The notes beneath the pieces are model-generated. The model made no database searches, was not told the origin of the DNA, and worked only from the letters and a program-made list of their open reading frames with translations. DNA of 64,000 nucleotides from the NCBI RefSeq assembly GCF_018598185.1, contig NZ_JAHESC010000040.1, forward strand, positions 1-64,000, given 5' to 3'. Positions 9,197-17,763 of this stretch are shown here, one piece after another; within the stretch, counting starts at the first letter, position 1; every line of letters starts with the position of its first letter. A program made the translations under genes and the position numbers. The stretch is from Dawidia soli (GTDB taxonomy: Bacteria; Bacteroidota; Bacteroidia; Cytophagales; Cyclobacteriaceae).

Positions 9197-9204
9197 CAAA
9201 AATA
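9197..9204 (-). promoter_or_regulatory. Candidate -7 element of the GH3-like gene
   Basis: The minus strand reads TATTTTTG, exact TAnnTTTG, 18 bases upstream of the ATG and just downstream of the lptB stop. The gene can therefore be transcribed separately from lptB. Confidence 0.5.
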
Positions 9205-9242
9205 GCGAAACTTCTCTGGAATATAACGGGTCGCCTGCGCCG

Positions 9243-9995
9243 TCAATCGTTTTTCGGGATGGTTATTTTAGCACGTCGCAACTCGAAGTTTTGACCCAGA
9301 TACACCTTGCGCACTTGCGGGTCGCTGGCCAGCTCTTCGGCTGTACCGGATTTAAACAACCGTCCGTCCACCATCAGGTACGCGCGGTCTGTGATCGACA
9401 GCGTCTCGTCTACGTTGTGGTCGGTGATCAGGATGCCGATGTTCTTGTTCTTGAGCTTGGCAACGATGGTCTGAATCTCTTCCACGGCGATGGGGTCTAC
9501 GCCGGCGAAAGGCTCATCCAGTAAAACGAATTTGGGATCCACGGCCAGGGCACGGGCAATCTCCGTGCGGCGGCGTTCGCCACCCGACAGCGACATACCC
9601 AGGTTCTTGCGTACCTTGTGGAGGCTGAACTCGTCGATCAGCTCGTCCACCTTCGCCTTGCGATCGGCCTTGCTGATGTCGCGCATTTCCAGCACCGACA
9701 TGATGTTTTCTTCTACCGTCAGTTTGCGGAACACCGATGCTTCCTGCGCCAGGTAGCCCAGTCCGATGCGTGCACGCTGGTACATGGGCAGGGGTGTGAT
9801 CTCCTGGCCGTCCAGGTAAATATGGCCCTCGTTCGGTTTGATCAGCCCGACGATCATGTAGAACGACGTAGTCTTTCCGGCACCGTTCGGTCCCAGCAGC
9901 CCGACGATCTCGCCCTGTGCCACCTCTACCGACACGTCGTTCACCACCGTGCGTGTTTTATACTTCTTTACCAGGTTTTCTGCCCGCAAAATCAT
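9243..9995 (-). CDS. lptB: LPS export ABC transporter ATP-binding protein LptB
   Basis: Cytoplasmic ATPase of the LptB2FG complex that extracts lipopolysaccharide from the inner membrane and drives it along the Lpt bridge. The 250 residues show Walker A GPNGAGKT (35-42), the LptB-type Q-loop region [20 protein letters not shown], signature LSGGERRR (136 on), Walker [14 protein letters not shown] and the switch His in ILITDHNV. The gene starts 3 bases after recJ, so both belong to the collagen-like/recJ/lptB operon. Confidence 0.95.
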   Translation of the reverse strand: MILRAENLVKKYKTRTVVNDVSVEVAQGEIVGLLGPNGAGKTTSFYMIVGLIKPNEGHIYLDGQEITPLPMYQRARIGLGYLAQEASVFRKLTVEENIMSVLEMRDISKADRKAKVDELIDEFSLHKVRKNLGMSLSGGERRRTEIARALAVDPKFVLLDEPFAGVDPIAVEEIQTIVAKLKNKNIGILITDHNVDETLSITDRAYLMVDGRLFKSGTAEELASDPQVRKVYLGQNFELRRAKITIPKND

Positions 9996-9998
9996 ACA

Positions 9999-11699
9999 TC
10001 AGAGAAATTTGAGATCCTTAATACGCAGTTGTATAGACGTTGTACCGTTAAAAGTATTTTCCTCGACCGTAAAAGCCATCTTAAACATATCGCGTTTCGA
10101 CAGGCGGTCATAATGCTCGATCATATCAAAGCCCACCACCGGAAAGACATTGTCGCTGCCATCCTGGCCAGCCAGAAAACGTATGTGTTTATCCTTAAAG
10201 CTCGACAGCGCATTAAACACATAGACGTTGTTAGCCTCAAACATCGGCCGGGGGTTCTCGGGACCAAACGGCGCCATTTGCTTCAGCACGTTTACGAACT
10301 TCGGCGAGATGACATTAAAGCTCAACGGCATGTCGATGTCGATCATCGGCGTCAACATGTCTTCGGTAATTTTAGAAGAGACCACTTCTTCAAAACGGCG
10401 CTGGAATAGCTCGAGGTTTTGCACATCGAGCGTGAGGCCCGCGGCATATTTATGGCCGCCGAATTTCTCCAGCAGGTCGCTGCACTCGAGAATGGCATTG
10501 TAGAGATCAAATCCTACAACGCTTCGCGCCGAGCCGGTGATCTTGTTGTTCGATTCTGTCAGGATCACCGTGGGGCGATAATATTTCTCCACGCAGCGCG
10601 CGGCGACAATGCCGATCACGCCTTTGTGCCAGGTGTTCTTAAAAAGCACTGTGGACTTTGCCGAGCGCAAGGTCAGATCACCTTCGATCATCGCGATGGC
10701 TTCTTCGGTAATGTCAGAGTCGAACTGCTTCCTCAGATCGTTCTTGACATTGATCTTCTCGGCCAGCGCACTCGCTTCTTCTACGGTCTTTGCCGTAAGA
10801 AGCTCTACCGCGCCGCGGGCGTGAGCCACACGGCCGGCAGCATTGATGCGGGGCCCGAGTGTAAACACGATACCCGATACGTCGAGATCGTTTTTGATGA
10901 CGGCAATATCTTTCAGGGCTTTTAAACCCGGCCCCGGGTCTTCGTTCAGTTTCTTCAGTCCAAAGTGGGTCAGCACGCGGTTCTCGTCCACGATCGGTAC
11001 GATGTCAGACGCTATGCTGACCGCGACCAGGTCGAGATAATGAAATACTTCCTGTTCATCGCGAAAGCGCTGCGCATACGCCTGCATCAACTTAAAGCCG
11101 ATGCCACAACCGCTCAACTCTTTGAACGGGTAGTGGCAGTCCTTCCGCTTGGGGTCAAGCACGGCTACCGCCTGCGGAATGTTATCGTCGGGCAGGTGGT
11201 GGTCGCAGATGACAAAGTCAATGCCTTTTAATTTGGCGATGTTCACGAGTTCGGAAGACTTGATGCCGCAATCCAAGGCAATGATCAGGCCACATTTGCT
11301 TTGTTCGGCCCATTCGATACCGGCCAATGACACGCCATAGCCTTCGGCGTACCGATCGGGAATATATACTTCGCAGTTGGTGTAGAAGTTTTGCAGGTAA
11401 TTATATACGAGCGACACGGCCGTGGTACCGTCTACGTCATAGTCGCCGTAGATCATGATGCGTTCGTTCTCTTCGATCGCTTTCCGCAGTCGGGCCACGG
11501 CGGCTTCCATGTCTTGCATCAGGAAGGGATCGTGCAGGTGGCTGAGCTCGGGCCGGAAGAATTTGCGGGCCGTATCAAAGTCTTCGATACCGCGCTGAAT
11601 GAGGATAGCCGATAAACAGAAGTTTACATTGATGGCCTGCGAAAGTTGCTCGACCTGCTCTTGTGGGGGCTCGGCTCTTTTTAACCAGCGTTTATCCAT
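9999..11699 (-). CDS. recJ: Single-stranded-DNA-specific exonuclease RecJ
   Basis: 5'-3' ssDNA exonuclease of the DHH phosphoesterase superfamily, acting in RecF-pathway recombination and mismatch repair. The 566-residue protein contains the motifs in order: MIYGDYDVDGTTAVSL (motif I), ALDCGIKS, VICDHHLPDD (DHH motif), ELSGCGIGFKL, then the DHHA1 part with GPRINAAGRVAHARGAVELL and GSARSV, and an OB-like C-terminal region. The length matches the family. It is 5 bases after the Gly-rich protein gene and 3 before lptB. Confidence 0.95.
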   Translation of the reverse strand: MDKRWLKRAEPPQEQVEQLSQAINVNFCLSAILIQRGIEDFDTARKFFRPELSHLHDPFLMQDMEAAVARLRKAIEENERIMIYGDYDVDGTTAVSLVYNYLQNFYTNCEVYIPDRYAEGYGVSLAGIEWAEQSKCGLIIALDCGIKSSELVNIAKLKGIDFVICDHHLPDDNIPQAVAVLDPKRKDCHYPFKELSGCGIGFKLMQAYAQRFRDEQEVFHYLDLVAVSIASDIVPIVDENRVLTHFGLKKLNEDPGPGLKALKDIAVIKNDLDVSGIVFTLGPRINAAGRVAHARGAVELLTAKTVEEASALAEKINVKNDLRKQFDSDITEEAIAMIEGDLTLRSAKSTVLFKNTWHKGVIGIVAARCVEKYYRPTVILTESNNKITGSARSVVGFDLYNAILECSDLLEKFGGHKYAAGLTLDVQNLELFQRRFEEVVSSKITEDMLTPMIDIDMPLSFNVISPKFVNVLKQMAPFGPENPRPMFEANNVYVFNALSSFKDKHIRFLAGQDGSDNVFPVVGFDMIEHYDRLSKRDMFKMAFTVEENTFNGTTSIQLRIKDLKFL

Positions 11700-11704
11700 C
11701 TGCC

Positions 11705-12517
11705 TTAATTCGATTCGAAATTTATTTTGCCCAATCCGCCGGGTATGCCGCTGGTACTTTCTGTTCCGGGTGTGCCGTCCTTGCCGTTCCTGCGCGACGG
11801 GCCGAGGCCCGCGGCGCCATGATAACCGGCTCTGCCGGGCCTGCCGGCGTGGCCGCCCTGCATCCTGACGATGATCTTTTTACCGACCCAATCTTTTATT
11901 TCCGGCTGCTCGGCACAGCTTAGCGTCAGGACGCCGCCGTCGGCCCCGTTGCCACCGGCACCCGCATTGCCGCCGTTTGCGCCGTTGCCACCGATGCAGT
12001 GTACGGTGCCTTGACTGCCACTGCCGCCATTGCCACCATTACCGCCGTTGCCGCCATTGCCGCCCGCCAGATCGATAACGAGTATTCCCGGCAGGCTTAT
12101 TCTCTCAAGATACAGAAAAAGATTGACCCCCGGCGTGCCGGCCAGGCCATTGGTGGCATTTCTTCCGGGCGTGCCGTTGCCGCACGGCCCGATCGGTGTG
12201 TTGCCGGCTTTGCCGTTGCGTCCGGGCTGCCCATCGAGCCCCCGGCCGTCGATCGTACAGTATTTTCCAAAGATGGCCACCTTGGCGCGAATATAGTTTT
12301 CGCGTTTCAGCTGGTTCAATACCAGCACCGACGAGTCCATCATGATGAGTGTATCGGCCACAACAATATCTGACTGCACCACCTCATACTTTTCCCCGGC
12401 ATTGATGCGCAACGTGCCTACACGTATCTGAGCCTTGCTTAGTGTGGCGGTAATTGCACACAAGAGAAAACTCAGAATTCCTGTACGGCTTATGGTGGCG
12501 CAAAAATAGGACTGCAA
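11705..12517 (-). CDS. Secreted collagen-like Gly-rich protein
   Basis: Up to 270 residues. A hydrophobic N-terminus ending SKAQ looks like a signal peptide. An Ig-like or beta region (residues about 32-90: INAGEKYEVVQSDIVVADTLIMM) is followed by collagen-type G-x-y tracts (DGQPGRNGKAGN, GLAGTPG), a GGNGGNGGNGGNGGSG block, and a final HAGRPGRAGYHGAAGLGP/DGTPGTES tract. No catalytic motif is visible; a structural or surface role is plausible. The start is uncertain. The longest frame opens with TTG at 12517, but a perfect TATTTTTG promoter motif (12501-12508) lies inside the first codons and no in-frame ATG follows before the mature region, so a downstream rare start (ATA/ATT/CTG/TTG) may be used. 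It heads the recJ-lptB operon. Confidence 0.65.
   Translation of the reverse strand: MQSYFCATISRTGILSFLLCAITATLSKAQIRVGTLRINAGEKYEVVQSDIVVADTLIMMDSSVLVLNQLKRENYIRAKVAIFGKYCTIDGRGLDGQPGRNGKAGNTPIGPCGNGTPGRNATNGLAGTPGVNLFLYLERISLPGILVIDLAGGNGGNGGNGGNGGSGSQGTVHCIGGNGANGGNAGAGGNGADGGVLTLSCAEQPEIKDWVGKKIIVRMQGGHAGRPGRAGYHGAAGLGPSRRNGKDGTPGTESTSGIPGGLGKINFESN
12501..12508 (-). promoter_or_regulatory. TATTTTTG motif inside the N-terminus of the collagen-like gene
   Basis: An exact TAnnTTTG match on the minus strand, located 10-17 bases inside the longest reading frame. If it is the operon promoter, the real start codon lies downstream and is not an ATG; otherwise the match is fortuitous. Confidence 0.35.
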
Positions 12518-12578
12518 GGGTCTTGTGAAAATTTAAGTACGAGTACAGTTGTGGGTAGATGGAAACGAAGTAAATAAA

Positions 12579-12608
12579 TAAAAAAAGCAGTGCCAACCAA
12601 GGCACTGC
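12579..12608 (-). terminator. Intrinsic terminator of the SPOR-like gene
   Basis: On the minus strand an 8-base GC-rich stem, GCAGTGCC/GGCACTGC with a 6-base loop, is followed directly by TTTTTTT. It lies 30 bases after the stop of the SPOR-like gene. Confidence 0.85.
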
Positions 12609-12637
12609 TCTTCTGTTGCCAGACGTTTTTTGGGAAA

Positions 12638-13273
12638 CTATTTCGTGCTGGCGGCTTTGTCGTTGATAACACCTTCCAGTACGTCTTTGATCTCCACGCG
12701 CTGGCCGTCGCGGTACGGCACGATCCAGGCGTCTTTTACGCCCATGTCGCGCATATATTTCTTGAAGGTATCGGCTTCCCAATAGTCGCGGAAGATGCCG
12801 ATCGTAATCTTTTGCGGTTCGCCGTCACGGGCTTCACCACCAAAGTTGGGGTTGTTGTCAAAGTATTTAGCCAGGTCTTTGTTCTTGAAAGCACCTACCT
12901 GCACCTTGAAGACGATGCCTTTGGAGAAGTCCATCGGGTTTACCACCGGTGATTCCTTCAGCTGCGCCAGCTCGGCTTTGGTGGACGTCAGCTGACCGCG
13001 CAGTTGCTGAAGCTCATCTTCCAGCGAGGTGATCTTGGCGTCCTTGTCGCTGATGCTGGATTGCATCTGCGTTACCTTTGTATTCAGGGACGAAACTTGC
13101 TCGTCGGCGGCGGCTTTATCTTCAGTGAGCTGCTTCAGGTTGGCCGGGTTCTTGGAAAACTCTTTGGCCTTCTTCTTCCACTCTTTCTTTTCTTTCTTCG
13201 AGAGCTGTGCGAAGGTCTGTGTCGAGACTGCTACTAATGACAGGCAGAGTAGTAGTACAATAACTTTTTTCAT
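12638..13273 (-). CDS. Secreted coiled-coil protein with SPOR-like domain
   Basis: A 211-residue exported protein. The signal peptide MKKVIVLLLCLSLVAVSTQTFA is followed by a basic helix (LSKKEKKEWKKKAKEF), a heptad-rich coiled coil (about residues 40-105, VSSLNTKVTQMQSSISDKDAKI) and a C-terminal domain (about 118-195) with the FKVQVGAFKN...ITIGIFRDYWEA...AWIVPY pattern of SPOR-type peptidoglycan-binding folds. The inferred role is envelope or cell-wall association. Seven extra upstream codons are open, but the signal peptide fixes the start. It has its own terminator. Confidence 0.75.
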   Translation of the reverse strand: MKKVIVLLLCLSLVAVSTQTFAQLSKKEKKEWKKKAKEFSKNPANLKQLTEDKAAADEQVSSLNTKVTQMQSSISDKDAKITSLEDELQQLRGQLTSTKAELAQLKESPVVNPMDFSKGIVFKVQVGAFKNKDLAKYFDNNPNFGGEARDGEPQKITIGIFRDYWEADTFKKYMRDMGVKDAWIVPYRDGQRVEIKDVLEGVINDKAASTK

Positions 13274-13328
13274 TCTCGGATTGGTTAAAATCACATTAAA
13301 GGTACAAATAATTGTGAATAATTGTACA

Positions 13329-14726
13329 TCAGTCGAGGCTGCCTACCATTTTCTCCGGGCGCACCCACTGATCAAACTGCTCCGAGGTGAGGAGGCCGAG
13401 CTCTATGGCTGCTTCGCGGAGCGTCTTGTTCTCCTTGTGCGCCTTCTTGGCGATCTTCGCGGCGTTCTCATAGCCAATGTGTGTATTGAGCGATGTTACC
13501 AGCATCAGGGAGTTCTCGAGGTGCTGCTTGATCACCGGCTCGTTCGGTACGATACCGTCGGCACACTTGTCGTTGAACGATACGCACGCGTCGCCGATCA
13601 GGCGGGCAGACTGTAATACGTTGGCGGCGATCACCGGCTTAAATACGTTCAGTTCGAAGTGGCCCGTAGCACCGCCGATCGATACGGCGACGTCGTTACC
13701 AATGACCTGTGCGCAAACCATCGTCAGCGCTTCGGGCTGTGTAGGGTTTACCTTGCCCGGCATGATCGAAGAGCCCGGTTCGTTGTCGGGAATGATGATC
13801 TCGCCGATGCCGCTGCGTGGGCCGGAGCTCAGCATGCGGATGTCGTTGGCGATCTTCATAAATGATACCGCCGCGCGCTTCAGGGCGCCCGACAGCTCTA
13901 CCATGGCATCGTGTGCAGCCAGGGCCTCAAATTTATTCGGAGCCGTAACAAACGGAAGACCGGTAAGCTCGGCAATCTTCTTAGCCACCAGTACGTCGTA
14001 GCCTTTGGGTGTATTGAGCCCGGTACCGACAGCCGTACCCCCCAGGGCCAGCTCACGTACCACTTCCAGCGCATTTTTGATCGCCCGTATACTGTTGTCG
14101 ATCTGTTGTACATAGCCGGAGAACTCCTGGCCCAATGTAAGCGGGGTAGCATCCATAAAATGCGTGCGACCGGTTTTTACAATGCTCTTATAGGTCTCCG
14201 CCTTTTTCGCCAGCGTGTCGCGCAGCTTCTTCATGCCCGGCAGGGTTATGTCTACTACCTGCTTGTAGGCGGCGATGTGCATGGCGGTGGGAAAGGTATC
14301 GTTAGACGATTGCGACTTGTTGACGTCGTCGTTGGGGTGCAATACTTTTTTCTCGTCGGTGAGCTGGCCGCCGTGCAGTACATGGGCGCGGTAAGCAATC
14401 ACCTCGTTTACGTTCATGTTGCTTTGTGTGCCCGAGCCGGTTTGCCAGATCACGAGGGGAAACTCCTGGTCGAGCTTACCCGCCAGGATCTCATCGCATG
14501 CTTTGCCGATCAGGTCGCGCTTGTCGGCGGTAAGAACACCCAGGTCGTGGTTGGCTTGTGCTGCCGCCTTCTTCAGATAGGCGAAGGCATAAATGATCTC
14601 TTTCGGCATGCTGGCCTCGGGACCGATCTTAAAATTGTTGCGCGAGCGCTCCGTTTGCGCGCCCCAATATTTGTCGGCAGGAACCTGCACTTCACCCATG
14701 GTGTCTTTTTCGATGCGATAGCTCAT
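13329..14726 (-). CDS. fumC: Class II fumarate hydratase
   Basis: Iron-independent fumarase catalysing fumarate plus water to malate in the TCA cycle. The 465 residues cover the whole family. Landmarks are [29 protein letters not shown], and the superfamily signature [17 protein letters not shown] with the substrate-binding loop. The start [22 protein letters not shown] is chosen over seven further open codons because a TATTTTTG element lies immediately upstream. Confidence 0.96.
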   Translation of the reverse strand: MSYRIEKDTMGEVQVPADKYWGAQTERSRNNFKIGPEASMPKEIIYAFAYLKKAAAQANHDLGVLTADKRDLIGKACDEILAGKLDQEFPLVIWQTGSGTQSNMNVNEVIAYRAHVLHGGQLTDEKKVLHPNDDVNKSQSSNDTFPTAMHIAAYKQVVDITLPGMKKLRDTLAKKAETYKSIVKTGRTHFMDATPLTLGQEFSGYVQQIDNSIRAIKNALEVVRELALGGTAVGTGLNTPKGYDVLVAKKIAELTGLPFVTAPNKFEALAAHDAMVELSGALKRAAVSFMKIANDIRMLSSGPRSGIGEIIIPDNEPGSSIMPGKVNPTQPEALTMVCAQVIGNDVAVSIGGATGHFELNVFKPVIAANVLQSARLIGDACVSFNDKCADGIVPNEPVIKQHLENSLMLVTSLNTHIGYENAAKIAKKAHKENKTLREAAIELGLLTSEQFDQWVRPEKMVGSLD

Positions 14727-14744
14727 ACATTGAATAATTTGCGG

Positions 14745-14752
14745 CAAAAATA
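14745..14752 (-). promoter_or_regulatory. Candidate -7 element of fumC
   Basis: The minus strand reads TATTTTTG (exact TAnnTTTG), 18 bases before the fumC ATG. Confidence 0.5.
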
Positions 14753-14818
14753 GGCACTGGAGCGGGTTTTTGGAACGTTGGGGACCTTTGATTCGCAGAA
14801 TTGTTGCCCCAACCGCTA

Positions 14819-14836
14819 TCCCGATGGCTATCGGGA
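14819..14836. repeat. Palindrome TCCCGAT-GGCT-ATCGGGA
   Basis: Seven-base perfect stem with a 4-base loop, overlapping the last codons of the sigma-partner gene. A near-identical palindrome (loop AGCT) occurs at 62850-62867. It may terminate the sigma-factor operon and belongs to a small dispersed palindrome family. Confidence 0.6.
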
Positions 14837-15226
14837 GGGGTGGTGGCGGTGGATCAGGCGCTTATCCACCCAGTGAAGAAGGAGCACAAACGCCACGCCG
14901 AAGGCCAGGAGGCCCTTGTAGTCGGCCATGCCGCGCAGGAAACCTGCTTCGAACGTAAACTCGGTCAGCATTACTACGGCTGCACACGCACCGATCAGCA
15001 GCACGATACCGGCTGCCAGCCAGGCATACGCCACGCGCAACGAGCGCTGTTCTTTCCGTTCAACTTTGCGGAGCACATTGTCGGCAAACGCGTCGGACAG
15101 GGCGTAACGCGGTGGTTTTTCCAATGCCTGGAATACCTGCCGGTAAGCCTGCGTATCGGCATGACCGTCGTCAACCCCCATGTTGGCTTCGATCTTTTCC
15201 TGAAGTTTTTCTTCGTCGCGGTTCAT
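14828..15226 (-). CDS. Small membrane protein, putative sigma-factor partner
   Basis: A 132-residue protein: acidic soluble N-terminal part (residues 1-60), then two membrane helices (about 66-88 and 103-118). It overlaps the ECF sigma gene by 4 bases (ATGA). This is the position and topology expected of an anti-sigma factor, with a cytoplasmic N-terminal domain holding the sigma factor at the membrane. No zinc-finger (HxxxCxxC) anti-sigma motif is present and no family is recognised, so the role is inferred from context only. Confidence 0.6.
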   Translation of the reverse strand: MNRDEEKLQEKIEANMGVDDGHADTQAYRQVFQALEKPPRYALSDAFADNVLRKVERKEQRSLRVAYAWLAAGIVLLIGACAAVVMLTEFTFEAGFLRGMADYKGLLAFGVAFVLLLHWVDKRLIHRHHPSR

Positions 15227-15786
15227 AGCAGCTCCTCTTTGCCAAGGTACTTGATAACTTTATCTTTTAAAAGGGTACGCGCCCGGAACAGATAGCTCTT
15301 GACCGTGCCCTCGGGCATGCCCGTTATTTCACCGATCTCGTCGTAGCGCATGCCCTCTACGTGGTACAGCATCAACACCATTTTATACTGCGGCGGAAGT
15401 TTGTCGACCAGCTTCAGCACCATGCCGTCACTGTCTTCATCTTCGAGAATCGCCGCCGGGTTGCGCTCTTCCACAAAGAGATCTGTAAAACGCTCTTCTT
15501 CGGGAATGTCGAGAAACGACATCTTTTGTTTTCGCAGGTGGTTGATGGCCAGGCGGTAGGCAATGGTGGCGATCCACGTAGAAAGCTTTGACTGAAAGTT
15601 GAAGTCACCGATCTTTTCGAACACACGCATAAAAACATCCTGGCAAAGCTCTTCCCGCTCCTCGTCGTGTTTTACCACCCGCGCAACCATATGGGCCACA
15701 AGCCTTTCATGCTGCGTAATGAGCAGCCTGAAAGCCTGTCTGTCTCCTTGTAAGATCCGAGAGATCAGCGCCCGTTCATCTATCAT
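15223..15786 (-). CDS. ECF-type RNA polymerase sigma factor
   Basis: A 187-residue sigma-70 family member with only regions 2 and 4. Region 2 is about residues 20-90 (EELCQDVFMRVFEKIGDF, AYRLAINHLRKQ); region 4 is about 125-175 (LPPQYKMVLMLYHVEGMRYDEIGEITG, EGTVKSYLFRARTLLKDKV). A linker of about 25 residues separates them. The ATG at 15786 is chosen; five further codons upstream are open only from a TTG. It is co-transcribed with the small membrane protein downstream, its probable regulator. The target genes are unknown. Confidence 0.92.
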   Translation of the reverse strand: MIDERALISRILQGDRQAFRLLITQHERLVAHMVARVVKHDEEREELCQDVFMRVFEKIGDFNFQSKLSTWIATIAYRLAINHLRKQKMSFLDIPEEERFTDLFVEERNPAAILEDEDSDGMVLKLVDKLPPQYKMVLMLYHVEGMRYDEIGEITGMPEGTVKSYLFRARTLLKDKVIKYLGKEELL

Positions 15787-15933
15787 GGATGGGTTAGACA
15801 ATGCTTCGTTACAGAATGTTGCAGGAATATAGAAAAATAGCGGTAAGACCGGGGGAACAAAAAATATTTAAAGAAATTGCAACACCTGTGCCCGGGCCTG
15901 TGTCCTACGGGCAAGATCAAAAAATAAAATACT

Positions 15934-16293
15934 ATGGATGATTTGGTTAAAATATTAATGCCGGTCTCGATCATGGGTACTTTTGGCGCCGCCCTGGTGG
16001 CGTTTACCCGCACGCTGACAGATTATATCCTGAAAAAGCGAATGATCGACAAAGGATATGTCAATGAAGATACGCAAGCCATTTTCAAACAACACACCGT
16101 TCCGCATGTGGCCGAAAGCCGGTATCCGTCGTTGAAATGGGGGTTGATCATTTTCTTCGCGGGGCTCTCGCTGATCCTGATGGAGTATATTCCGCACGAT
16201 GTCGAGTCGCCGCTGCCCTATGGCCTCTTTGCCCTTTCGGTGTCCCTGGGCTTCCTGATCTACTTCTTTATTGTCCGGAAGGACCAAAAATAA
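15934..16293 (+). CDS. Small two- or three-helix membrane protein, DUF6249-like
   Basis: A 119-residue protein with hydrophobic segments at about residues 5-28, 68-84 and 94-113, separated by a charged loop (KKRMIDKGYVNEDTQAIF). The pattern 'helix, KKRMIDKG, helix, helix' resembles DUF6249 proteins, which often neighbour ECF sigma factors in this phylum, as here (divergent from the sigma gene by about 150 bases). Function unknown. Confidence 0.65.
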   Translation: MDDLVKILMPVSIMGTFGAALVAFTRTLTDYILKKRMIDKGYVNEDTQAIFKQHTVPHVAESRYPSLKWGLIIFFAGLSLILMEYIPHDVESPLPYGLFALSVSLGFLIYFFIVRKDQK

Positions 16294-16316
16294 TGCTCGC
16301 AGCGCATTGGGAATAA

Positions 16317-16351
16317 ACAAATAAGGGACAGATCAACTGTCCCTTATTTGT
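16317..16351. terminator. Bidirectional terminator between convergent genes
   Basis: A perfect 15-base inverted repeat, ACAAATAAGGGACAG/CTGTCCCTTATTTGT with a 5-base loop, lies between the stop of the DUF6249-like gene and that of the M16 gene. A/T flanks on both sides make it usable in both directions. Confidence 0.8.
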
Positions 16352-16368
16352 AAACAATAGCTGCTATA

Positions 16369-17763
16369 CTACCGATCTTTTTTCAGCGCCTCTTCGTGCG
16401 ACTTCATCTGTTTGTCCAGCTGTTTTTTGTCGCCTACCAGTACCAGCGTCATGTTTTCATACTTGAAATACTCCCTGGCCAGCGACTGTATCTTCTCCGG
16501 TGTTACCGCATAGATGTTCTTCACACGGTTGTTGAGGTAGTCGTCACTCAGTCCGTGCAGGTCGATAAAGTTGAGTTGGTTAATGATACCATTCGGCGTG
16601 GAGTTCTGCAGCACAAAGTTGCCGGCTTCGAAGTTCTGAATGCCTTCCAGCTCTTTCTTGTCGACGGGCTCGGTCTGCAGGCGTTTGATCTCTTTGGAGA
16701 TCTCTTGCAGCGAGGCACCGGTGTGCTCGGTCGTTACGTCCGCTCGTTCAGCCCAATAGGCGCCCTTTACATTGGCGTTCATCGAGGCATACGGTGAATA
16801 AGTGTAACCTTTGTCTTCGCGTATGTTAGAGGTGATGCGCGAAATGAAAGAACCGCCCAACAGCGTGTTCGTTACTTGCAAGGCCAGGTAGTCGGGTTGC
16901 GAAGGGTCGATCACCGGCAGGCCGAGCATCACAGTGGTTTGTGGCGCGCCCGGGCGATCGATGATTTCCGCCGGGCCATTCTTCGCCGGCTTTGCCACCG
17001 GGTAATCTACCGCCGGGCCTTTCTGCCATGATGTAAAAGATTCGTCAATAGCTTTTGTTACCGCATCTTCATCGAACTTCCCTACGACGTACACCACGGT
17101 GCGTTGTGCGCCGAAGTTTTTATCGTAAAAAGCTTTGGCGTTCTCCAATGTATAGCTGTCCAGCATCGCCTCGGTTGGAAAGTAGCGACCGTAGGGCTGG
17201 TCAGGATACAACGTCTTGCCAAAACGTTCGAACGCCTGGCTCTGTGGTATGCTTTTCTGCACGGACAGTCCACGCTTTAGATCGTTCTTCAGACGGTCCA
17301 CCTCCTTTGCCGGGAAAGCAGGGTGTATGACAACGTCGGCGAGGACCTTTATCAGGTCCGGTGCATACTCTGACAACACCGACCCCGAAAGGGTGGTTTG
17401 GTTCAGGCCAGTGGAAATATTTAATTCACCGCCCATCAGCGCGACTTTCTTCGCCAGCGCTTTGGCGTCAAGTGTTGCGGACCCTTCATTTATCAACTTG
17501 CCGGTAAAATCGGCCAGCCATACTTCGTTGGCACCTTCGTGTACGTTGCCTGTCTTGACAATAACACTCACGGTCACTTTCGGTGTAACGCCGTACTCCA
17601 CCAGCGTCGAGCGCAGGCCGTTGGGCAGCGTATTGACCTTTTTGGCGGGCAGTTTAAAGTCGTGCGGTGCGCCGCCGGGGGGCGGGCTTTGCTTTTGAGC
17701 AGAGGCGGCACCTGTCGCCAACAACGTCAGCGCCAGGGTATATACATATAGCGAGGATCTCAT
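16369..17763 (-). CDS. M16 peptidase family protein, non-catalytic partner
   Basis: A 464-residue exported protein (signal peptide to SAQK, about residue 23). It has the two-lobe M16 fold: the N-terminal half has VSVIVKTGNVHEG, and the C-terminal half has TVMLGLPVIDPSQPDY and SRITSNIREDKGYTYSPYA. At the site where active members carry HxxEH, this one reads WLADFTGKLINEGS, with no His or Glu zinc ligands, so it should be inactive alone. It retains the R/Y-type substrate motif of the C-terminal half. Active members pair with such partners, and the active gene is immediately upstream with a 4-base overlap. A heterodimeric periplasmic peptidase is likely. Confidence 0.88.
   Translation of the reverse strand: MRSSLYVYTLALTLLATGAASAQKQSPPPGGAPHDFKLPAKKVNTLPNGLRSTLVEYGVTPKVTVSVIVKTGNVHEGANEVWLADFTGKLINEGSATLDAKALAKKVALMGGELNISTGLNQTTLSGSVLSEYAPDLIKVLADVVIHPAFPAKEVDRLKNDLKRGLSVQKSIPQSQAFERFGKTLYPDQPYGRYFPTEAMLDSYTLENAKAFYDKNFGAQRTVVYVVGKFDEDAVTKAIDESFTSWQKGPAVDYPVAKPAKNGPAEIIDRPGAPQTTVMLGLPVIDPSQPDYLALQVTNTLLGGSFISRITSNIREDKGYTYSPYASMNANVKGAYWAERADVTTEHTGASLQEISKEIKRLQTEPVDKKELEGIQNFEAGNFVLQNSTPNGIINQLNFIDLHGLSDDYLNNRVKNIYAVTPEKIQSLAREYFKYENMTLVLVGDKKQLDKQMKSHEEALKKDR

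Noticed and set aside
11933-12075. Repeated CCGCCATTGCC-type units as a possible CRISPR or tandem-repeat array
   Set aside because: They encode the GGN repeats of a collagen-like protein in frame; there are no spacers.
13302-13332. Imperfect palindrome GTACAA...TTGTAC between the SPOR-like gene and fumC
   Set aside because: Short, AT-rich, overlaps the fumC stop; within chance expectation.
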